A stretch of 64,000 nt of DNA from Microbacteriaceae bacterium (GCA_025464995.1 JAODMO010000039.1:20674-84673); one strand, 5' to 3'; shown: positions 9,565 through 18,735, counted from the stretch's first letter. Made by a program: numbers and translations. Notes: generated by a model from the sequence alone, not told the origin.

Positions 9565-10340
9565 CGGCCAGGGGCCGCCGTCACGGCGTCCATCCTCCGA
9601 AGCTCGCCCCACCATCGGAGGAGCACCGCGGCGAGCACGAGGGCCTGAGCGGCGAAGAGCGCAGCGTAGATCGCCACGAAGGTGCCGTGCGCCCCGAGAA
9701 AGGCGAAGGCCAGGCAGAGGACCGCGTAGTCAGTGGGAATCGCGACGATCGTCTGTAGAGCGCCGCCCTTGCCCGAGGGCTTCGCGTAGCGAGTGCCGGC
9801 TGTCGCGGCTGCAGTTCGCCGTAGTTGGTCGGTGAGGATCATGGAGAAGAAAAAGACGAAAGACACCACCATGAAACCGAGGGGCACGAGCAGAACTGGT
9901 CCCCTCTCACCATCGAAGCGGTAGAACGAGATGAGCACCGCAGAGTGCATCACGCCGATCTTCGCGGCATCCACCACGTGGTCAAGCCACTCACCTGCGC
10001 TGCTGCCGCCGCCTCGCAGTCGCGCGAGCTGGCCGTCGGCGGAGTCGAGGGCGTACCCGAGCAGCAACAGCAAGAGCACGACCACACCCAACCACCACAC
10101 GGGGTGCACAAAGATCACCAGGAGTAGCGCCGCGAGCGTCATGGCGGCGCTACTCAGTGTCACCTGGTTGGGTGTGAGCCCGAGCGGGAAAGCGGCGGCA
10201 GCCAGCCAGCGCCCCAATCGGCGGTTCACCCAACGGGAGTACGGCGGCGCACCGCGACCCGGCTTTTGGGCCGACGCAAGTCGGGCCAGGGTCGATCGAT
10301 AGCTGACAGGTGTCTCTTGTGTGCTTGCCACTGCCTTCAC
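9561..10340 (-). CDS. CDP-alcohol phosphotransferase family membrane protein
   Basis: This 259-residue protein starts at ATG 10340. It carries the complete catalytic signature: D99, D102-G103, A106-R107, G116, D120 and D124, matching the DxxDGxxARx8Gx3Dx3D consensus. Hydrophobic segments at about 62-98, 128-172 and 205-240 indicate roughly six transmembrane helices. Such enzymes move a phospho-alcohol from a CDP-alcohol to a second alcohol. The setting among glycosyltransferases suggests a phosphodiester-linked glycan or special phospholipid rather than bulk lipid synthesis; this is inference. It converges on the 8650-9564 gene, with both TAG stops sharing CTAG at 9561-9564. Confidence 0.85.
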   Translation of the reverse strand: MKAVASTQETPVSYRSTLARLASAQKPGRGAPPYSRWVNRRLGRWLAAAAFPLGLTPNQVTLSSAAMTLAALLLVIFVHPVWWLGVVVLLLLLLGYALDSADGQLARLRGGGSSAGEWLDHVVDAAKIGVMHSAVLISFYRFDGERGPVLLVPLGFMVVSFVFFFSMILTDQLRRTAAATAGTRYAKPSGKGGALQTIVAIPTDYAVLCLAFAFLGAHGTFVAIYAALFAAQALVLAAVLLRWWGELRRMDAVTAAPGR

Positions 10341-10356
10341 GCTCCAATGTGGGTTC

Positions 10357-10373
10357 GGGCCGCATTGCGGCCC
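10357..10373. other. Hairpin in divergent intergenic region
   Basis: GGGCCGC and GCGGCCC are perfect 7-bp arms around a 3-nt loop. It lies 17-33 nt upstream of ATG 10340 and about 105-121 nt upstream of ATG 10478. It could be an operator or leader hairpin. Confidence 0.35.
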
Positions 10374-10477
10374 ACGTTCATAATGCTTTGTCGCTTCGGC
10401 TCTGACTCCGCGACTCTTCCCCTAATCTGAAGCGCAAGGGGCCGCCGTGCCGGCGTCTGCGAGAGAAGGGCCTGGTC

Positions 10478-11548
10478 ATGCGCATCCTGTTCGACGGTTT
10501 CTGGTGGCAGAACGGTCCCGTATCCAACGGCCAAGTAATGCGGCAGTTCGTTCTCGCCTGGGAGCAAGAGTTTCCCCACGACGAACTCGTTGTGGCCGTG
10601 CCGCGGTCGGACGTCGCGAAGGTACGCGGCCAGCTGCCGAATCGAGTGCGGCTCGTAGCCACGCGACTGCGACCGCAGGGCATCAGCGCCATAGTCGAAT
10701 TGCCGTTCATCGCGAGAAAGATTGCCGCCGATGCGATGGTCGTGCACAATTTCACACCCGCATTCGGTCGGGCGGCGGTTTTCATTCACGACTTCATGTT
10801 CATGTCGAATCCGGAGTGGTTCACCCTCAAAGAGCGCGTCTACTTCTCGCTCATGCCCCTCACGGTGCGCCGCGCCCGTTGGGTGCTCACGTCGTCGCAG
10901 GCGGAGGCCGCTCGCATCTCCAGTCTTGCGCCGGGGCACCCCGTCGTATCCGCGGTCGGTCTCGGACTCTCGCCGGGGCTCGCTTCGGTGAAGCCACGGC
11001 GGCCTCATGACGCGCCCGAGCGGTTTCTGCTGGCCGTGGGCCGGCTCAACGCACGCAAGAATCTGGGGACCACAATCGCCGCTGCACTGGAGTCCGGCGT
11101 CGCCTCTCCGGATGTGCCGCTGCTGGTGGTGGGGGAGCCGCAGGGCAAGAGGGCGGAACTCGGCCCCGCCGCTGCCGCAGCAGTGACTTCGGGAGCGGTG
11201 AGGTTCTTGGGCTATCTCGACGACGCGGAACTTGCCTGGTTGTACGCGCATGCGCGCGTGTTCCTCTTCCTCTCCCTCGATGAGGGATTCGGGATGCCGA
11301 CGCTCGAAGCCGCGCGCTTCGGGGCGCCGGTGGTCGCGAGCGACATCCCAGTCTTTCGGGAGATCCTGGGGGACGGAGCACGATACGTAGCGCCCAACGA
11401 TGTAGCGGCGGCGGCGCACGCCGTAGTGGCGGCATACGAGGCCGGACGCGCGACCCCGGTCGATCCCGCGCGCCTTGGCTATTCCTGGACGCTCAGCGTT
11501 CGCCGCATCCGCACCGCGATCATCGGCGCCCCTCGGGTATCCCGGTGA
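10478..11548 (+). CDS. GT4-family glycosyltransferase (group 1)
   Basis: This 356-residue protein starts at ATG 10478, preceded by AGAAGG. The C-terminal half is clearly GT-B/GT4: LLAVGRLNARKNL opens the donor domain (about 188-200), FLGYLDD follows, and SLDEGFGMPTLEAARFGAPVV (about 264-284) contains the E-x7-E donor-binding motif. The N-terminal acceptor domain starts MRILFDGFWW. It should transfer a sugar from a nucleotide-activated donor onto the growing surface glycan at the cytoplasmic face. It is transcribed alone, divergently from the CDP-alcohol phosphotransferase. Donor and linkage are unknown. Confidence 0.85.
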   Translation: MRILFDGFWWQNGPVSNGQVMRQFVLAWEQEFPHDELVVAVPRSDVAKVRGQLPNRVRLVATRLRPQGISAIVELPFIARKIAADAMVVHNFTPAFGRAAVFIHDFMFMSNPEWFTLKERVYFSLMPLTVRRARWVLTSSQAEAARISSLAPGHPVVSAVGLGLSPGLASVKPRRPHDAPERFLLAVGRLNARKNLGTTIAAALESGVASPDVPLLVVGEPQGKRAELGPAAAAAVTSGAVRFLGYLDDAELAWLYAHARVFLFLSLDEGFGMPTLEAARFGAPVVASDIPVFREILGDGARYVAPNDVAAAAHAVVAAYEAGRATPVDPARLGYSWTLSVRRIRTAIIGAPRVSR

Positions 11549-11579
11549 GGCGAGTGCCGACGTGAGAGCCGTCTGTCTA

Positions 11580-12212
11580 CTACAACGCAGTGAGGGCTCC
11601 GTTCAATTCGCGGTACCTGTCGCCGGTCTCCGGACACACGTGGTAGCCGTCGCCGAGATGCTTCAGCGGATGGCCGCTGCGGCCGACCCAGCCCGTTCTG
11701 AAAGCCGGAACCCCGACCATGAGTGCGAAGTCGGGTACGTCAGTCGTCACCACTGCGCCGGCCCCCACAAGAGCCCAACGGCCGATGGTGATCGGGGCGA
11801 CGCACACCGCTCGCGCGCCGACTGAAGCGCCCGTTCGCACGGTCACTCCCACGGCCTTCCAATCGGCATCGGTCTTTCGGCTGCCATCTGGATTGACCGC
11901 TCGCGGGTGCAGCTCGTTGGTGAAGATCACCCCAGCGCCGACGAACACGCCATCCTCGAGAAGAGCGGGCTCATAGAGCGTTGCGTAACCCTGCACCATG
12001 CAGTTGCGCCCGACTATGACGCCCGGCCCGATGTACACCCCCCTGCCCACCGTGCAGCCGCTACTGACCTGCGCATACTCCCGTATTTCGGCGAGCTGCA
12101 GGACTACGCTGCCGGGGCCGACTCTTGCCCGGGGGTCGATGTCTGCGCTCGGCGCGATGCGGGGGGGTTCTTCTACATCGACTTGCCGAGTGATTCCCTC
12201 CACGTCGGCCAT
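11580..12212 (-). CDS. Left-handed beta-helix acyltransferase, WlbB/WbpD-like
   Basis: The start ATG 12212 overlaps the TGA of the upstream sugar transferase by 1 nt, pointing to translational coupling; the longer open frame upstream lies inside that gene. The 210-residue product has hexapeptide repeats (IAPSADIDPRARVGPGSVV, VYIGPGVIVG, VFVGAGVIF) from about 20 to 150. FTNELHPRAVNPDG at about 98-111 is the loop that characterises sugar N-acetyltransferases such as WlbB/WbpD. It probably acetylates an amino-sugar nucleotide used in the same polymer. An O-acetyltransferase role is possible. Confidence 0.8.
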   Translation of the reverse strand: MADVEGITRQVDVEEPPRIAPSADIDPRARVGPGSVVLQLAEIREYAQVSSGCTVGRGVYIGPGVIVGRNCMVQGYATLYEPALLEDGVFVGAGVIFTNELHPRAVNPDGSRKTDADWKAVGVTVRTGASVGARAVCVAPITIGRWALVGAGAVVTTDVPDFALMVGVPAFRTGWVGRSGHPLKHLGDGYHVCPETGDRYRELNGALTAL

Positions 12213-13738
12213 CAGTAGGCACCGACTGGCTGGGCGACGACCTTGACGGTTCTCCAGAGGATGATCAGATCCCCCACGAGCGACCAGTTCTCGACGTAGT
12301 AGAGGTCGAGGCGCACGCTGTCTTCCCAACTGAGATTGGAGCGACCGTTGACCTGCCACATCCCCGTGAGACCCGGCTTGATGTACAGGCGGCGGTGAAC
12401 GTGATCTTCATACATACTCACCTCCGTGGCGAGTGGAGGTCGCGGACCGACAAGGCTCATTTGTCCCATGAGCACGTTGATCAGTTGCGGCAATTCGTCA
12501 AGTGAGTACTTGCGGAGGGTGCGCCCGAGGCGAGTCACGCGTGGGTCGTTCTTCATCTTGAAGAGCGTCCCGTTCCCCTCGCTCTGAGCGATGAGCGCTT
12601 GCAGCTGGCGCGGGGCCTCGGCGTTCATGGAGCGGAACTTGAGGATCTGAAACAACTCCCCCTGACGACCGACTCGTTCTTGAGCGAAGAGGACCGGTCC
12701 CTCGCTGTCCAACCGTATGAGAACGGCTATGACCCCGAAGACCGGCGCGAGGACCAGGAGGGCGACGCTGGACAGGACAATATCCATTGCGCGCTTGACC
12801 GCGTGCTTTGCGCCGTCAAACTGCGGAATCTCGACATGGATGAGGGGCAGACCCTCAACCGGTCGGAAGTGGATGCGGGGGCCCGCAACGTTGGCGAGGC
12901 TCGTTGCCAGGATGAGCTCTGCTGTGCCGCCCTCGAGCTGCCACGCAAGGTCGTGTATGAACTCGCCGCCCTGGTGGGGATGCCCGGCGACGATTACGCC
13001 GTCAACCGCGAGAGTCTTGGCGAACTCAGCAATCCGCGTCAGGTCGCTCAGCACGACAACGTCATCCAGTTCAGTCTGATCATCGTCGACGCCCACGACG
13101 GCGCCGACAACCGTGTAGGCAGCGCCGCAATTCGCGCGAACCTGGCTGACGACCTTCTCAACGTCGGGCCGAGCTCCCGTCACGAGGACGCGGGATAGGA
13201 AATGGCCATTGGCTCGTTGCCGAATCAGCCATCGGCGCCAGAGCCATCTGCTCAGCACGAGTCCTGCCAGACCGACGGGGAAGGCGATCGTCAAGAACCA
13301 ACGCGCCGTGTCGGCCTGAACCACGAGAAACACGCCACCGAGGACACCGAAGGTCGAAGTGCTGGCATTGAAGACACGCTTATATTCGTCAGCGCCGACA
13401 CCCATCACCCGAGGCTGACGGCTTCGAAATGCCGAAAGAGTCGCACTCCACACCGTGAACACGAGGATGGCCATCGAGCCATAACGTACTGCCGAGTCAC
13501 TCCCGTAGGCCGCGAGGTCTGCGATGCCGAAGCGGGCGACGAATGCGGCACCGATGGCGGCGATCACGATGATCGTGTCGCTGGCGCGGAGCTTGGTTCG
13601 GTAGCTGCTCGCCCAGAGGGCCCCGCTCGCCGGAAAAACGGGAAGCGAATCGTCGGCGGGCGCGACGCCGCGACGACGAATGGGGTTACGAGTGGTGTTG
13701 CGGCGGGAGCGGGTTCGGGTGACCGCAATTTCGACCAT
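12212..13738 (-). CDS. Polyprenyl-phosphate sugar-1-phosphate transferase (initiating enzyme)
   Basis: ATG 13738 is chosen because AGGAAG lies 9 nt upstream. The 508-residue protein has an Arg-rich cytoplasmic start, four hydrophobic segments (about 50-165), a CoA-binding-like central domain and a C-terminal bacterial sugar transferase domain (about 315-508). Landmarks of the latter are the [18 protein letters not shown] membrane helix, [32 protein letters not shown] and [14 protein letters not shown]. It should move a sugar phosphate from a UDP-sugar onto undecaprenyl phosphate, the first committed step of exopolysaccharide assembly. It is followed by the coupled acyltransferase gene. Confidence 0.92.
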   Translation of the reverse strand: MVEIAVTRTRSRRNTTRNPIRRRGVAPADDSLPVFPASGALWASSYRTKLRASDTIIVIAAIGAAFVARFGIADLAAYGSDSAVRYGSMAILVFTVWSATLSAFRSRQPRVMGVGADEYKRVFNASTSTFGVLGGVFLVVQADTARWFLTIAFPVGLAGLVLSRWLWRRWLIRQRANGHFLSRVLVTGARPDVEKVVSQVRANCGAAYTVVGAVVGVDDDQTELDDVVVLSDLTRIAEFAKTLAVDGVIVAGHPHQGGEFIHDLAWQLEGGTAELILATSLANVAGPRIHFRPVEGLPLIHVEIPQFDGAKHAVKRAMDIVLSSVALLVLAPVFGVIAVLIRLDSEGPVLFAQERVGRQGELFQILKFRSMNAEAPRQLQALIAQSEGNGTLFKMKNDPRVTRLGRTLRKYSLDELPQLINVLMGQMSLVGPRPPLATEVSMYEDHVHRRLYIKPGLTGMWQVNGRSNLSWEDSVRLDLYYVENWSLVGDLIILWRTVKVVAQPVGAY

Positions 13739-14215
13739 CTGTTTCTTCCTGCGTTTCCAGTAGGGCGGGGACCACTGAGAGCACCGTGGGTGGCGGCGCT
13801 TGACATGCTGGACGAGGGCGACTTCGACTGGGTATTGGTCGATGGGGTATAGCCGCTTGCTCGACATCGGGTGTAGCCGCCCCAGAAGGGGGGCGATTCA
13901 CCTGAGGTTAGGGCTCGGTTCATCGCGCCAGGCATCCCCCCTTCGGGGGGAGGCTGGCAGGCATAGAGTGTGCTTTAGTTTGTCAATTTGATTTCGCGAA
14001 ATCGCCTGATCACGGGCTGGTAGTGGGCAGAATGTCCGCCTCGAGTGACGGGGTACAGGACTCGAGGCCCGACCCGGTGCACCCCGGCCTGGGCATCCAC
14101 TCCGAGTTCTCGTTGGGGGACACGCGGCGATCTGGAGCGGCTTGAGCGACTACTTCCCTCGAGGACGACGGGCAAGGGCTACTCGCGCCTCGAGGGGCGA
14201 CGGTAGCGTAGCCGG
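13739..14215. other. Intergenic region with probable leader of the sugar-transferase operon
   Basis: No gene is seen in these 477 nt. On the minus strand a TTGACA (13986-13981) and a weak TATGCC (13965-13960, 15-nt spacer) could form a promoter, giving a leader of about 210 nt. Two GC-rich hairpins sit in that leader: C6-TTC-G6 at 13936-13950, and GCCCC-AGAA-GGGGGGC at 13879-13894. Both resemble the CCCC...GGGG motif of the other cluster promoters. No known riboswitch was recognised. Confidence 0.4.
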
Positions 14216-15091
14216 ATGACGTTCAACGACAACGCCAAGATCGACTCGAGCAAGGTTCGCCGCAGAGGTCGCACCGCCGGCATCGCGACCGGAGGCGGCG
14301 GGCTCGCCGTGGTCGCGATCTTCCTTATCTCCCAGTTCTTCGGAGTCGACCTCTCCGGCTTGGCCGGGGGCGGCGGCGGCGCGGCCAATGCTCCCGACGA
14401 GGCGATCGTCGGATGCGACACGGGAGCGGAGGCGAACAACGACCTCGACTGCCGACTCGCCGCGGCCACAGACTCTCTCGACACCTACTGGGGCGCGGAG
14501 CTGCCGACCACGGGCGTGGCCTACCAGACACCGGGGGTGATCCTCTTCGACGCCCAGACGAACACCGGATGCGGCGCCGCGACGAGCGCGACCGGGCCGT
14601 TCTACTGCCCGCCCGACGCCACGGTCTACATCGACCCGACCTTCTACGACGAGCTGCGCACGCGCTTCGGCTCGTCCGGCGGACCGCTCGCCGAGATGTA
14701 CGTCATCGCGCACGAGTGGGGCCATCACGTGCAGAATCTGAGCGGCACCATGCAGGGCCTCGACCTCCAGGCGACCGGTCCCGAGTCAGACAGCGTGCGC
14801 CTCGAGGTGCAGGCCGACTGCCTCGCCGGAGCGTGGGTGGGCGCGGCGACCGAGGTGCGCGACGACAACGGCACGACCTTCCTGAAACCGGTGACCGAGG
14901 CCCAGATCGCGGATGCGCTCAGTGCGGCATCCGCGGTCGGAGACGACCGCATCCAGGAGTCGGCCACGGGCCAGGTGAACGCCGAGACGTGGACGCACGG
15001 TTCGAGCGAGCAGCGCCAGAAGTGGTTCAACGCCGGGCTCGCCGGTGGTACGGCGGCGTGCGACACGTTCGGAGTGTCGAGGCTGGGCTAG
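14216..15091 (+). CDS. ypfJ: Neutral zinc metallopeptidase, YpfJ family
   Basis: This 291-residue protein starts at ATG 14216. One transmembrane segment lies at about 22-45, followed by a Gly-rich linker, so the enzyme domain is probably extracytoplasmic. The zinc site is explicit: HEWGHH at 166-171 supplies H166, E167 and H170, and E197 in LEVQADCLAG is the expected third ligand. Cysteines at 67, 79, 119, 131 and 202 are conserved features of the family as I recall it. Family members are putative neutral zinc peptidases with unknown substrates. It is not obviously part of the polysaccharide or flagellar sets. Confidence 0.88.
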   Translation: MTFNDNAKIDSSKVRRRGRTAGIATGGGGLAVVAIFLISQFFGVDLSGLAGGGGGAANAPDEAIVGCDTGAEANNDLDCRLAAATDSLDTYWGAELPTTGVAYQTPGVILFDAQTNTGCGAATSATGPFYCPPDATVYIDPTFYDELRTRFGSSGGPLAEMYVIAHEWGHHVQNLSGTMQGLDLQATGPESDSVRLEVQADCLAGAWVGAATEVRDDNGTTFLKPVTEAQIADALSAASAVGDDRIQESATGQVNAETWTHGSSEQRQKWFNAGLAGGTAACDTFGVSRLG

Positions 15092-15114
15092 CTGTCGCTG
15101 GGCTAGCTGTCGTA

Positions 15115-15354
15115 TCAGGCTGCGAGGCTCTCCTCGAGGGCCCGTTGCGCCTCCTCCACGGTGGAGAAGGTGCCGAGCGACTTGGCCAGCCGCGTGGTTG
15201 CGGCGAATCCGCTGCCCCAGCGGGCCTCGATCATGCCGACGAAAGTGTCGTTGCGGCGGGCGACCCAGAGGCCGGTCTGCTCGGCGGTCCAGCTGACGGC
15301 GGCCGTGGCGGCGGTCGAGTCGACCTGCTCGTGGTGATTGGCGATGATGCTCAT
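15115..15354 (-). CDS. Small protein of unknown function downstream of fliW
   Basis: ATG 15354 follows a strong GGGAGGGAG ribosome-binding site, which decides the start. The 79-residue protein is soluble and acidic-to-neutral. It has VSWTAEQTGLWVARRNDTFVG, a beta-hairpin-like segment, then LAKSLGTFSTVEEAQRALEES, a probable C-terminal helix. No family was recognised. It lies 170 nt beyond fliW on the same strand and could be read from the flgN promoter, but a separate promoter is equally possible. Confidence 0.6.
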   Translation of the reverse strand: MSIIANHHEQVDSTAATAAVSWTAEQTGLWVARRNDTFVGMIEARWGSGFAATTRLAKSLGTFSTVEEAQRALEESLAA

Positions 15355-15523
15355 CTGCACTCCCTCCCTTAGGCAATGCGCACGAGGGAAACCCGCGGGC
15401 GAATCGCACGATGGACGACAACGGAAAGCGCTATCGAGTCCACTGACAGTAGCGTCCGGGGCCACTCGGCACTTGACCCTGTCGCTTTCGCGCGGGGTGT
15501 GCGTATCGCCGTCGACCGCTGCG

Positions 15524-15907
15524 TCAGGCCGCGCGTGCGGTGAGCTGCGCGCGGAGAGGGAAGTCCTGGCCGTCGAGGATGACCTGGGCGCTCGCCCCCG
15601 TCGCCGCGTTCACGACGATCGGAGCGAGGAGGTTCATCGTCGTGCCACCCGCACCGGGGTTCGCGACGACGAGGACGAGCGCCTGCTCCGCCTCGTGCAC
15701 GTCGAGCGACTGGCAATCCTCATCCGAGATGATGGGGCTGTAGTCGGGAAGGTAGACGGCCGCGTCGAGGACGAAGAGGCGGATGCCCGCGTCGTCGGCA
15801 GACTCGAGTGCGTAGAGGCCGTCGGCGCCCTCGATGTCACGCAGTTCGAACGCCGTGTGCGGCGCGAGTCCGTGCGGCGGCGTCACGAACGTCAGTGTCG
15901 CGCTCAA
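15524..15907 (-). CDS. fliW: Flagellar assembly factor FliW
   Basis: This 127-residue protein starts at ATG 15907, overlapping the flgL stop by 4 nt. It has the FliW beta-barrel layout: a PPHGLAPHTAFELRDIEGADGLYALES start, LFVLDAAVYLPDYSPIISDEDC in the middle, and VVNAATGASAQVILDGQDFPLRAQL near the end (the family's LxxPIVxNxxTxxAxQVIL motif). In Bacillus subtilis FliW binds both flagellin and CsrA, releasing flagellin translation when flagellin is exported. csrA (42888-43184), fliC and a candidate CsrA-binding leader are all in this window, so the same circuit is probable. Confidence 0.92.
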   Translation of the reverse strand: MSATLTFVTPPHGLAPHTAFELRDIEGADGLYALESADDAGIRLFVLDAAVYLPDYSPIISDEDCQSLDVHEAEQALVLVVANPGAGGTTMNLLAPIVVNAATGASAQVILDGQDFPLRAQLTARAA

Positions 15908-16809
15908 CGGAGGAAGTCCATGAGGCTCGACTGGAGGGAGCGTGCCGTGACGGAGAGTGCTGCCTGGTAGTTCAATTCCTGTGCCTTCAGGTTGATGATG
16001 GCCTGTCCGAGATCGACGTCTTCGACGTCGGCTCGCTGTGCCTCCAGGGAGACGGATTCGCTCACGTTCGCCCCCTGGGCCTTGAGTAACTGCGCCTGGC
16101 GGGCGCCCGCTGCGCCCCGTTGACCGAGGATAGCCGTTGATCGGGCGTCGATCTCGTTCAGGCGCGCGCTGACGTTCACGCCTGAGCGGAGGTCGGTGAT
16201 GATGGTGTCGACGAGCGCGAAGACCGAATCGTCTCCCTCGCCGAATGCCGCGGCGCCGTCACTGTCGACGCGGATGAGCGTGTCGGTGCCGATGCGTCGC
16301 TCGACCGGGCTTCCCGTTCCGGTCGACGTGTACGGCACGGCGGGCGGAACGGCGTTCGAGTCGGTGAAAGCGACGCCGGCATCCGAATTTCCCGCGAAGA
16401 CGGTGCGACCCATGAACTTGGTGTTGGCGGTGGTCATGAGCTCGGCCCGCAGGCTCTCGAGCTCGACGGCCACGGCCTCCTTCTGCGTCGCCGACAGGGC
16501 GCCGTCGTTCGCGCCCTGGACGGTGAGGTCGCGCACCCGTCGCAGGATGTCGGATGTCTTGCCGAGGGCGGTGTCGACGGTCGTGAGCCACGCGTTGCCG
16601 TCGTTGATGTTGCGGCCGAATTGCGTCACGGAGCTCTGCTCGGCACGGACGCGGATGGAGTCTGCTGTGCCTGTCGGGTCGTCGGAGGGCTGCCCGATGC
16701 GCTTGAGGCTGCCCGCCGTCTCCTGCATCTTCGAGAGCTGGCTGAGGCTCTGCTGCAGGTTGCGCTGGGCGCTGACCATGAGGCCCTGGTTGGTGACGCG
16801 GTTGATCAT
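15904..16809 (-). CDS. flgL: Flagellar hook-filament junction protein FlgL (HAP3)
   Basis: This 301-residue protein starts at ATG 16809, four bases after the flgK stop. The flagellin-like N-terminus (MINRVTNQGLMVSAQRNLQQ, then GNAWLTTVDTALGKTSDILRRVRDL) and the C-terminal helix (VDLGQAIINLKAQELNYQAAL) are typical of FlgL. It joins hook to filament outside the cell and is exported by the flagellar type III apparatus. It is the third gene of the flgN-flgK-flgL-fliW unit. Confidence 0.93.
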   Translation of the reverse strand: MINRVTNQGLMVSAQRNLQQSLSQLSKMQETAGSLKRIGQPSDDPTGTADSIRVRAEQSSVTQFGRNINDGNAWLTTVDTALGKTSDILRRVRDLTVQGANDGALSATQKEAVAVELESLRAELMTTANTKFMGRTVFAGNSDAGVAFTDSNAVPPAVPYTSTGTGSPVERRIGTDTLIRVDSDGAAAFGEGDDSVFALVDTIITDLRSGVNVSARLNEIDARSTAILGQRGAAGARQAQLLKAQGANVSESVSLEAQRADVEDVDLGQAIINLKAQELNYQAALSVTARSLQSSLMDFLR

Positions 16810-16812
16810 GAG

Positions 16813-18240
16813 CTATCTCCCGACGATGCCGGTGCGGTTGATGAGGGTGTCGAGCATCTCGTCGACGGCCGTCATCACACGGGCGGCGCCCTGGTATGCG
16901 GTCTGGAAGGTGAGCATGTTGACGTTCTCCTCGTCGATGTCGACGGACGCGTTGGCGAGCTGGTTGCCCACGGCCGACTTCGTCGAGAGGTCGGCGAGTG
17001 CCGACTGTTGCAGCCCGCTGCGCGTGGCGACGCCGATGCCCGTGACGATCGTCGACCACGCCTTGTCTGGCGAGTCGACGGACTTGCCGAGCTGGGCGAT
17101 CTTGTCTGCGATGGACCCGTCGCTGCCGCCGGCGCCCTGGGCGGCGGTGGCTATCTGCGACACGTCGGTGGGCACGACGCTGAGGCCGAGAGCGGCAGGG
17201 CCGCCCGGCTTGATGGCGAAGAAGGCGAGTCCCGTGGTCGTGCCGTCCTTCAGGTAGCCGGTGGCGTGCACGTCGTTGACCTTCTCGGCCATGTAGGTCG
17301 CGAAGTCGTTGTAGTCGGCGGCGGCTTCAGCGAGCGCACCGCCCGTTCCCGTCGTGTTCGCACCCGCGAGGGTCGAGACCGCTCCGGCGATCTCGCCGCC
17401 GTCGACGCTCACCGGCACGTTGGGCCGGGTGACCCACGACAACTGGACCGGGTCGCCCGCCGCACCGGCCATCGCGGAGGTTCCGGTAACGGACACCGCG
17501 TACGACGTGTCGCCGGAGACGAGCGCGTTGCCGCCGATGAGCACTTCGGCGGTGCCGTCGGGCAGGTTGCGCACGGTCGCGCCGGTCAGGGTCGAGATGG
17601 TCGTGGTGAGCACGTTGCGCTGGTCGATGAGCTCGTTGGCCGAGGCGCCGGAGGCGAGGGTCGACCGGATGAGCCCGTTGAGTCCGGCGACCTGCGCCGC
17701 GGCATCGTTCAGTTCCTGCGCCATCCCGGTCACTTGAGACCGCAGCTGAGTCCACTGGCTGTCGACCGCGGTGTAGCCGACGGCGATCTGGGCGGTCAGC
17801 GCGCTCGACTGCTGCAGGAGCACGGCGCCGGTCGCGGGGTCGCCCGGGTGCAGGGCCATGTCTGACCAGCTCGACCACACCTTGGTGAGCTGGTCGGAGA
17901 GGCCCGAGGTTCCCGGCTCGTGCAGTGACGCCTGGAGGGTCGACAGTTCGTTGGCGCGAACACCCCAGTAACCACTCGAGGCGGTGCTCGAACGCACCTT
18001 CGCATCGAGGTAGTCGTCGCCGAGGCGCTGCATCGACGTGACCTGCACACCCTGGCCCACCTTGATCTGGCCGGTGATCGGGCCCACCTGGGCGAGGGAG
18101 CCCACGGCGCTCTGCACGGCGCGTTGGCGTGTGTATCCCGCCGTGTTCATGTTCGTGATGTTCTGCCCGACGACGTCGAGGCCCTGCCGCGCGGCGACCA
18201 GCCCGGTGTATGCGGTGTTGAGTCCGCTGAAAGTACTCAT
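16813..18240 (-). CDS. flgK: Flagellar hook-associated protein FlgK (HAP1)
   Basis: This 475-residue protein starts at ATG 18240. The N-terminus MSTFSGLNTAYTGLVAARQG, with VVGQNITNMNTAGYTRQR following, is the conserved axial-protein motif (N-x-x-N-x-x-T-x-G-Y). The C-terminus has VDIDEENVNMLTFQTAYQGAARVM and ends with MLDTLINRTG, as in FlgK. It forms the first hook-filament junction ring. The gene lies 9 nt after flgN, whose product is its likely export chaperone. Confidence 0.94.
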   Translation of the reverse strand: MSTFSGLNTAYTGLVAARQGLDVVGQNITNMNTAGYTRQRAVQSAVGSLAQVGPITGQIKVGQGVQVTSMQRLGDDYLDAKVRSSTASSGYWGVRANELSTLQASLHEPGTSGLSDQLTKVWSSWSDMALHPGDPATGAVLLQQSSALTAQIAVGYTAVDSQWTQLRSQVTGMAQELNDAAAQVAGLNGLIRSTLASGASANELIDQRNVLTTTISTLTGATVRNLPDGTAEVLIGGNALVSGDTSYAVSVTGTSAMAGAAGDPVQLSWVTRPNVPVSVDGGEIAGAVSTLAGANTTGTGGALAEAAADYNDFATYMAEKVNDVHATGYLKDGTTTGLAFFAIKPGGPAALGLSVVPTDVSQIATAAQGAGGSDGSIADKIAQLGKSVDSPDKAWSTIVTGIGVATRSGLQQSALADLSTKSAVGNQLANASVDIDEENVNMLTFQTAYQGAARVMTAVDEMLDTLINRTGIVGR

Positions 18241-18249
18241 GCTCGTGCC

Positions 18250-18735
18250 CTACAGTTTCAGGTCGAACATCCGGGCGGACGCCGGGTTGGTGTCCGCTAT
18301 GCCTCGCGAGTCGTAGGTGCCGCTGGGGGAGCCGTCGTGGGCCATCGCCTCCTGTGTGGACCGGATGGCGACGCGGAGGTACTGCACGTTGAGGTCGCGC
18401 AGCTCCTGGATCTCCCGGGTGAGCTGCGTCATCGCGGTGAGGTGGGAGCTGAGGATGTCGCGCCAGGTGTCGTCCGTCGTGTGCGCCGTGAGCTCACGCA
18501 GCGTTGCCGCGTCGTCGATGCCCCAGTCGTCGGCGATGCTTGCGACCTCGACGGAGCGGGCGAGACCTGCGGCCCGCAACTTCTGCATGACCTGCTCGAC
18601 CTCCTGGGTCGCGTACTGCAGCCAGCGCGACTTGCCCGACGTCAGCAGCAGTTGCTCCTCGGTGAGCTTGAAGACCAACAACTCGAGCAGCTCACGCTCT
18701 CGCCACAGCGACGCTGACAGCTCGTGTGTGCCCAT
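18250..18735 (-). CDS. flgN: FlgN-family export chaperone
   Basis: ATG 18735 is preceded by AGAGAGG; the upstream extension to 19182 covers non-coding promoter sequence. The 161-residue protein is helical, beginning LSASLWRERELLELLVFKLTEEQLLL and ending NPASARMFDLKL, as in FlgN/YvyG proteins. FlgN binds the C-terminal helices of FlgK and FlgL and delivers them to the export gate. It is the first gene of the leftward unit, and a sigma-28-type promoter lies at 18844-18818. Confidence 0.85.
   Translation of the reverse strand: MGTHELSASLWRERELLELLVFKLTEEQLLLTSGKSRWLQYATQEVEQVMQKLRAAGLARSVEVASIADDWGIDDAATLRELTAHTTDDTWRDILSSHLTAMTQLTREIQELRDLNVQYLRVAIRSTQEAMAHDGSPSGTYDSRGIADTNPASARMFDLKL

Noticed and set aside
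13739-13960. Riboswitch in the long sugar-transferase leader
   Set aside because: Only simple GC hairpins are visible; no conserved core of a known riboswitch class was recognised.
15431-15457. CTCGATAG on the minus strand upstream of the 79-residue gene as a sixth sigma-28 promoter
   Set aside because: At 15-nt spacing the -35 reads GGAC instead of TAAC/TTAC.
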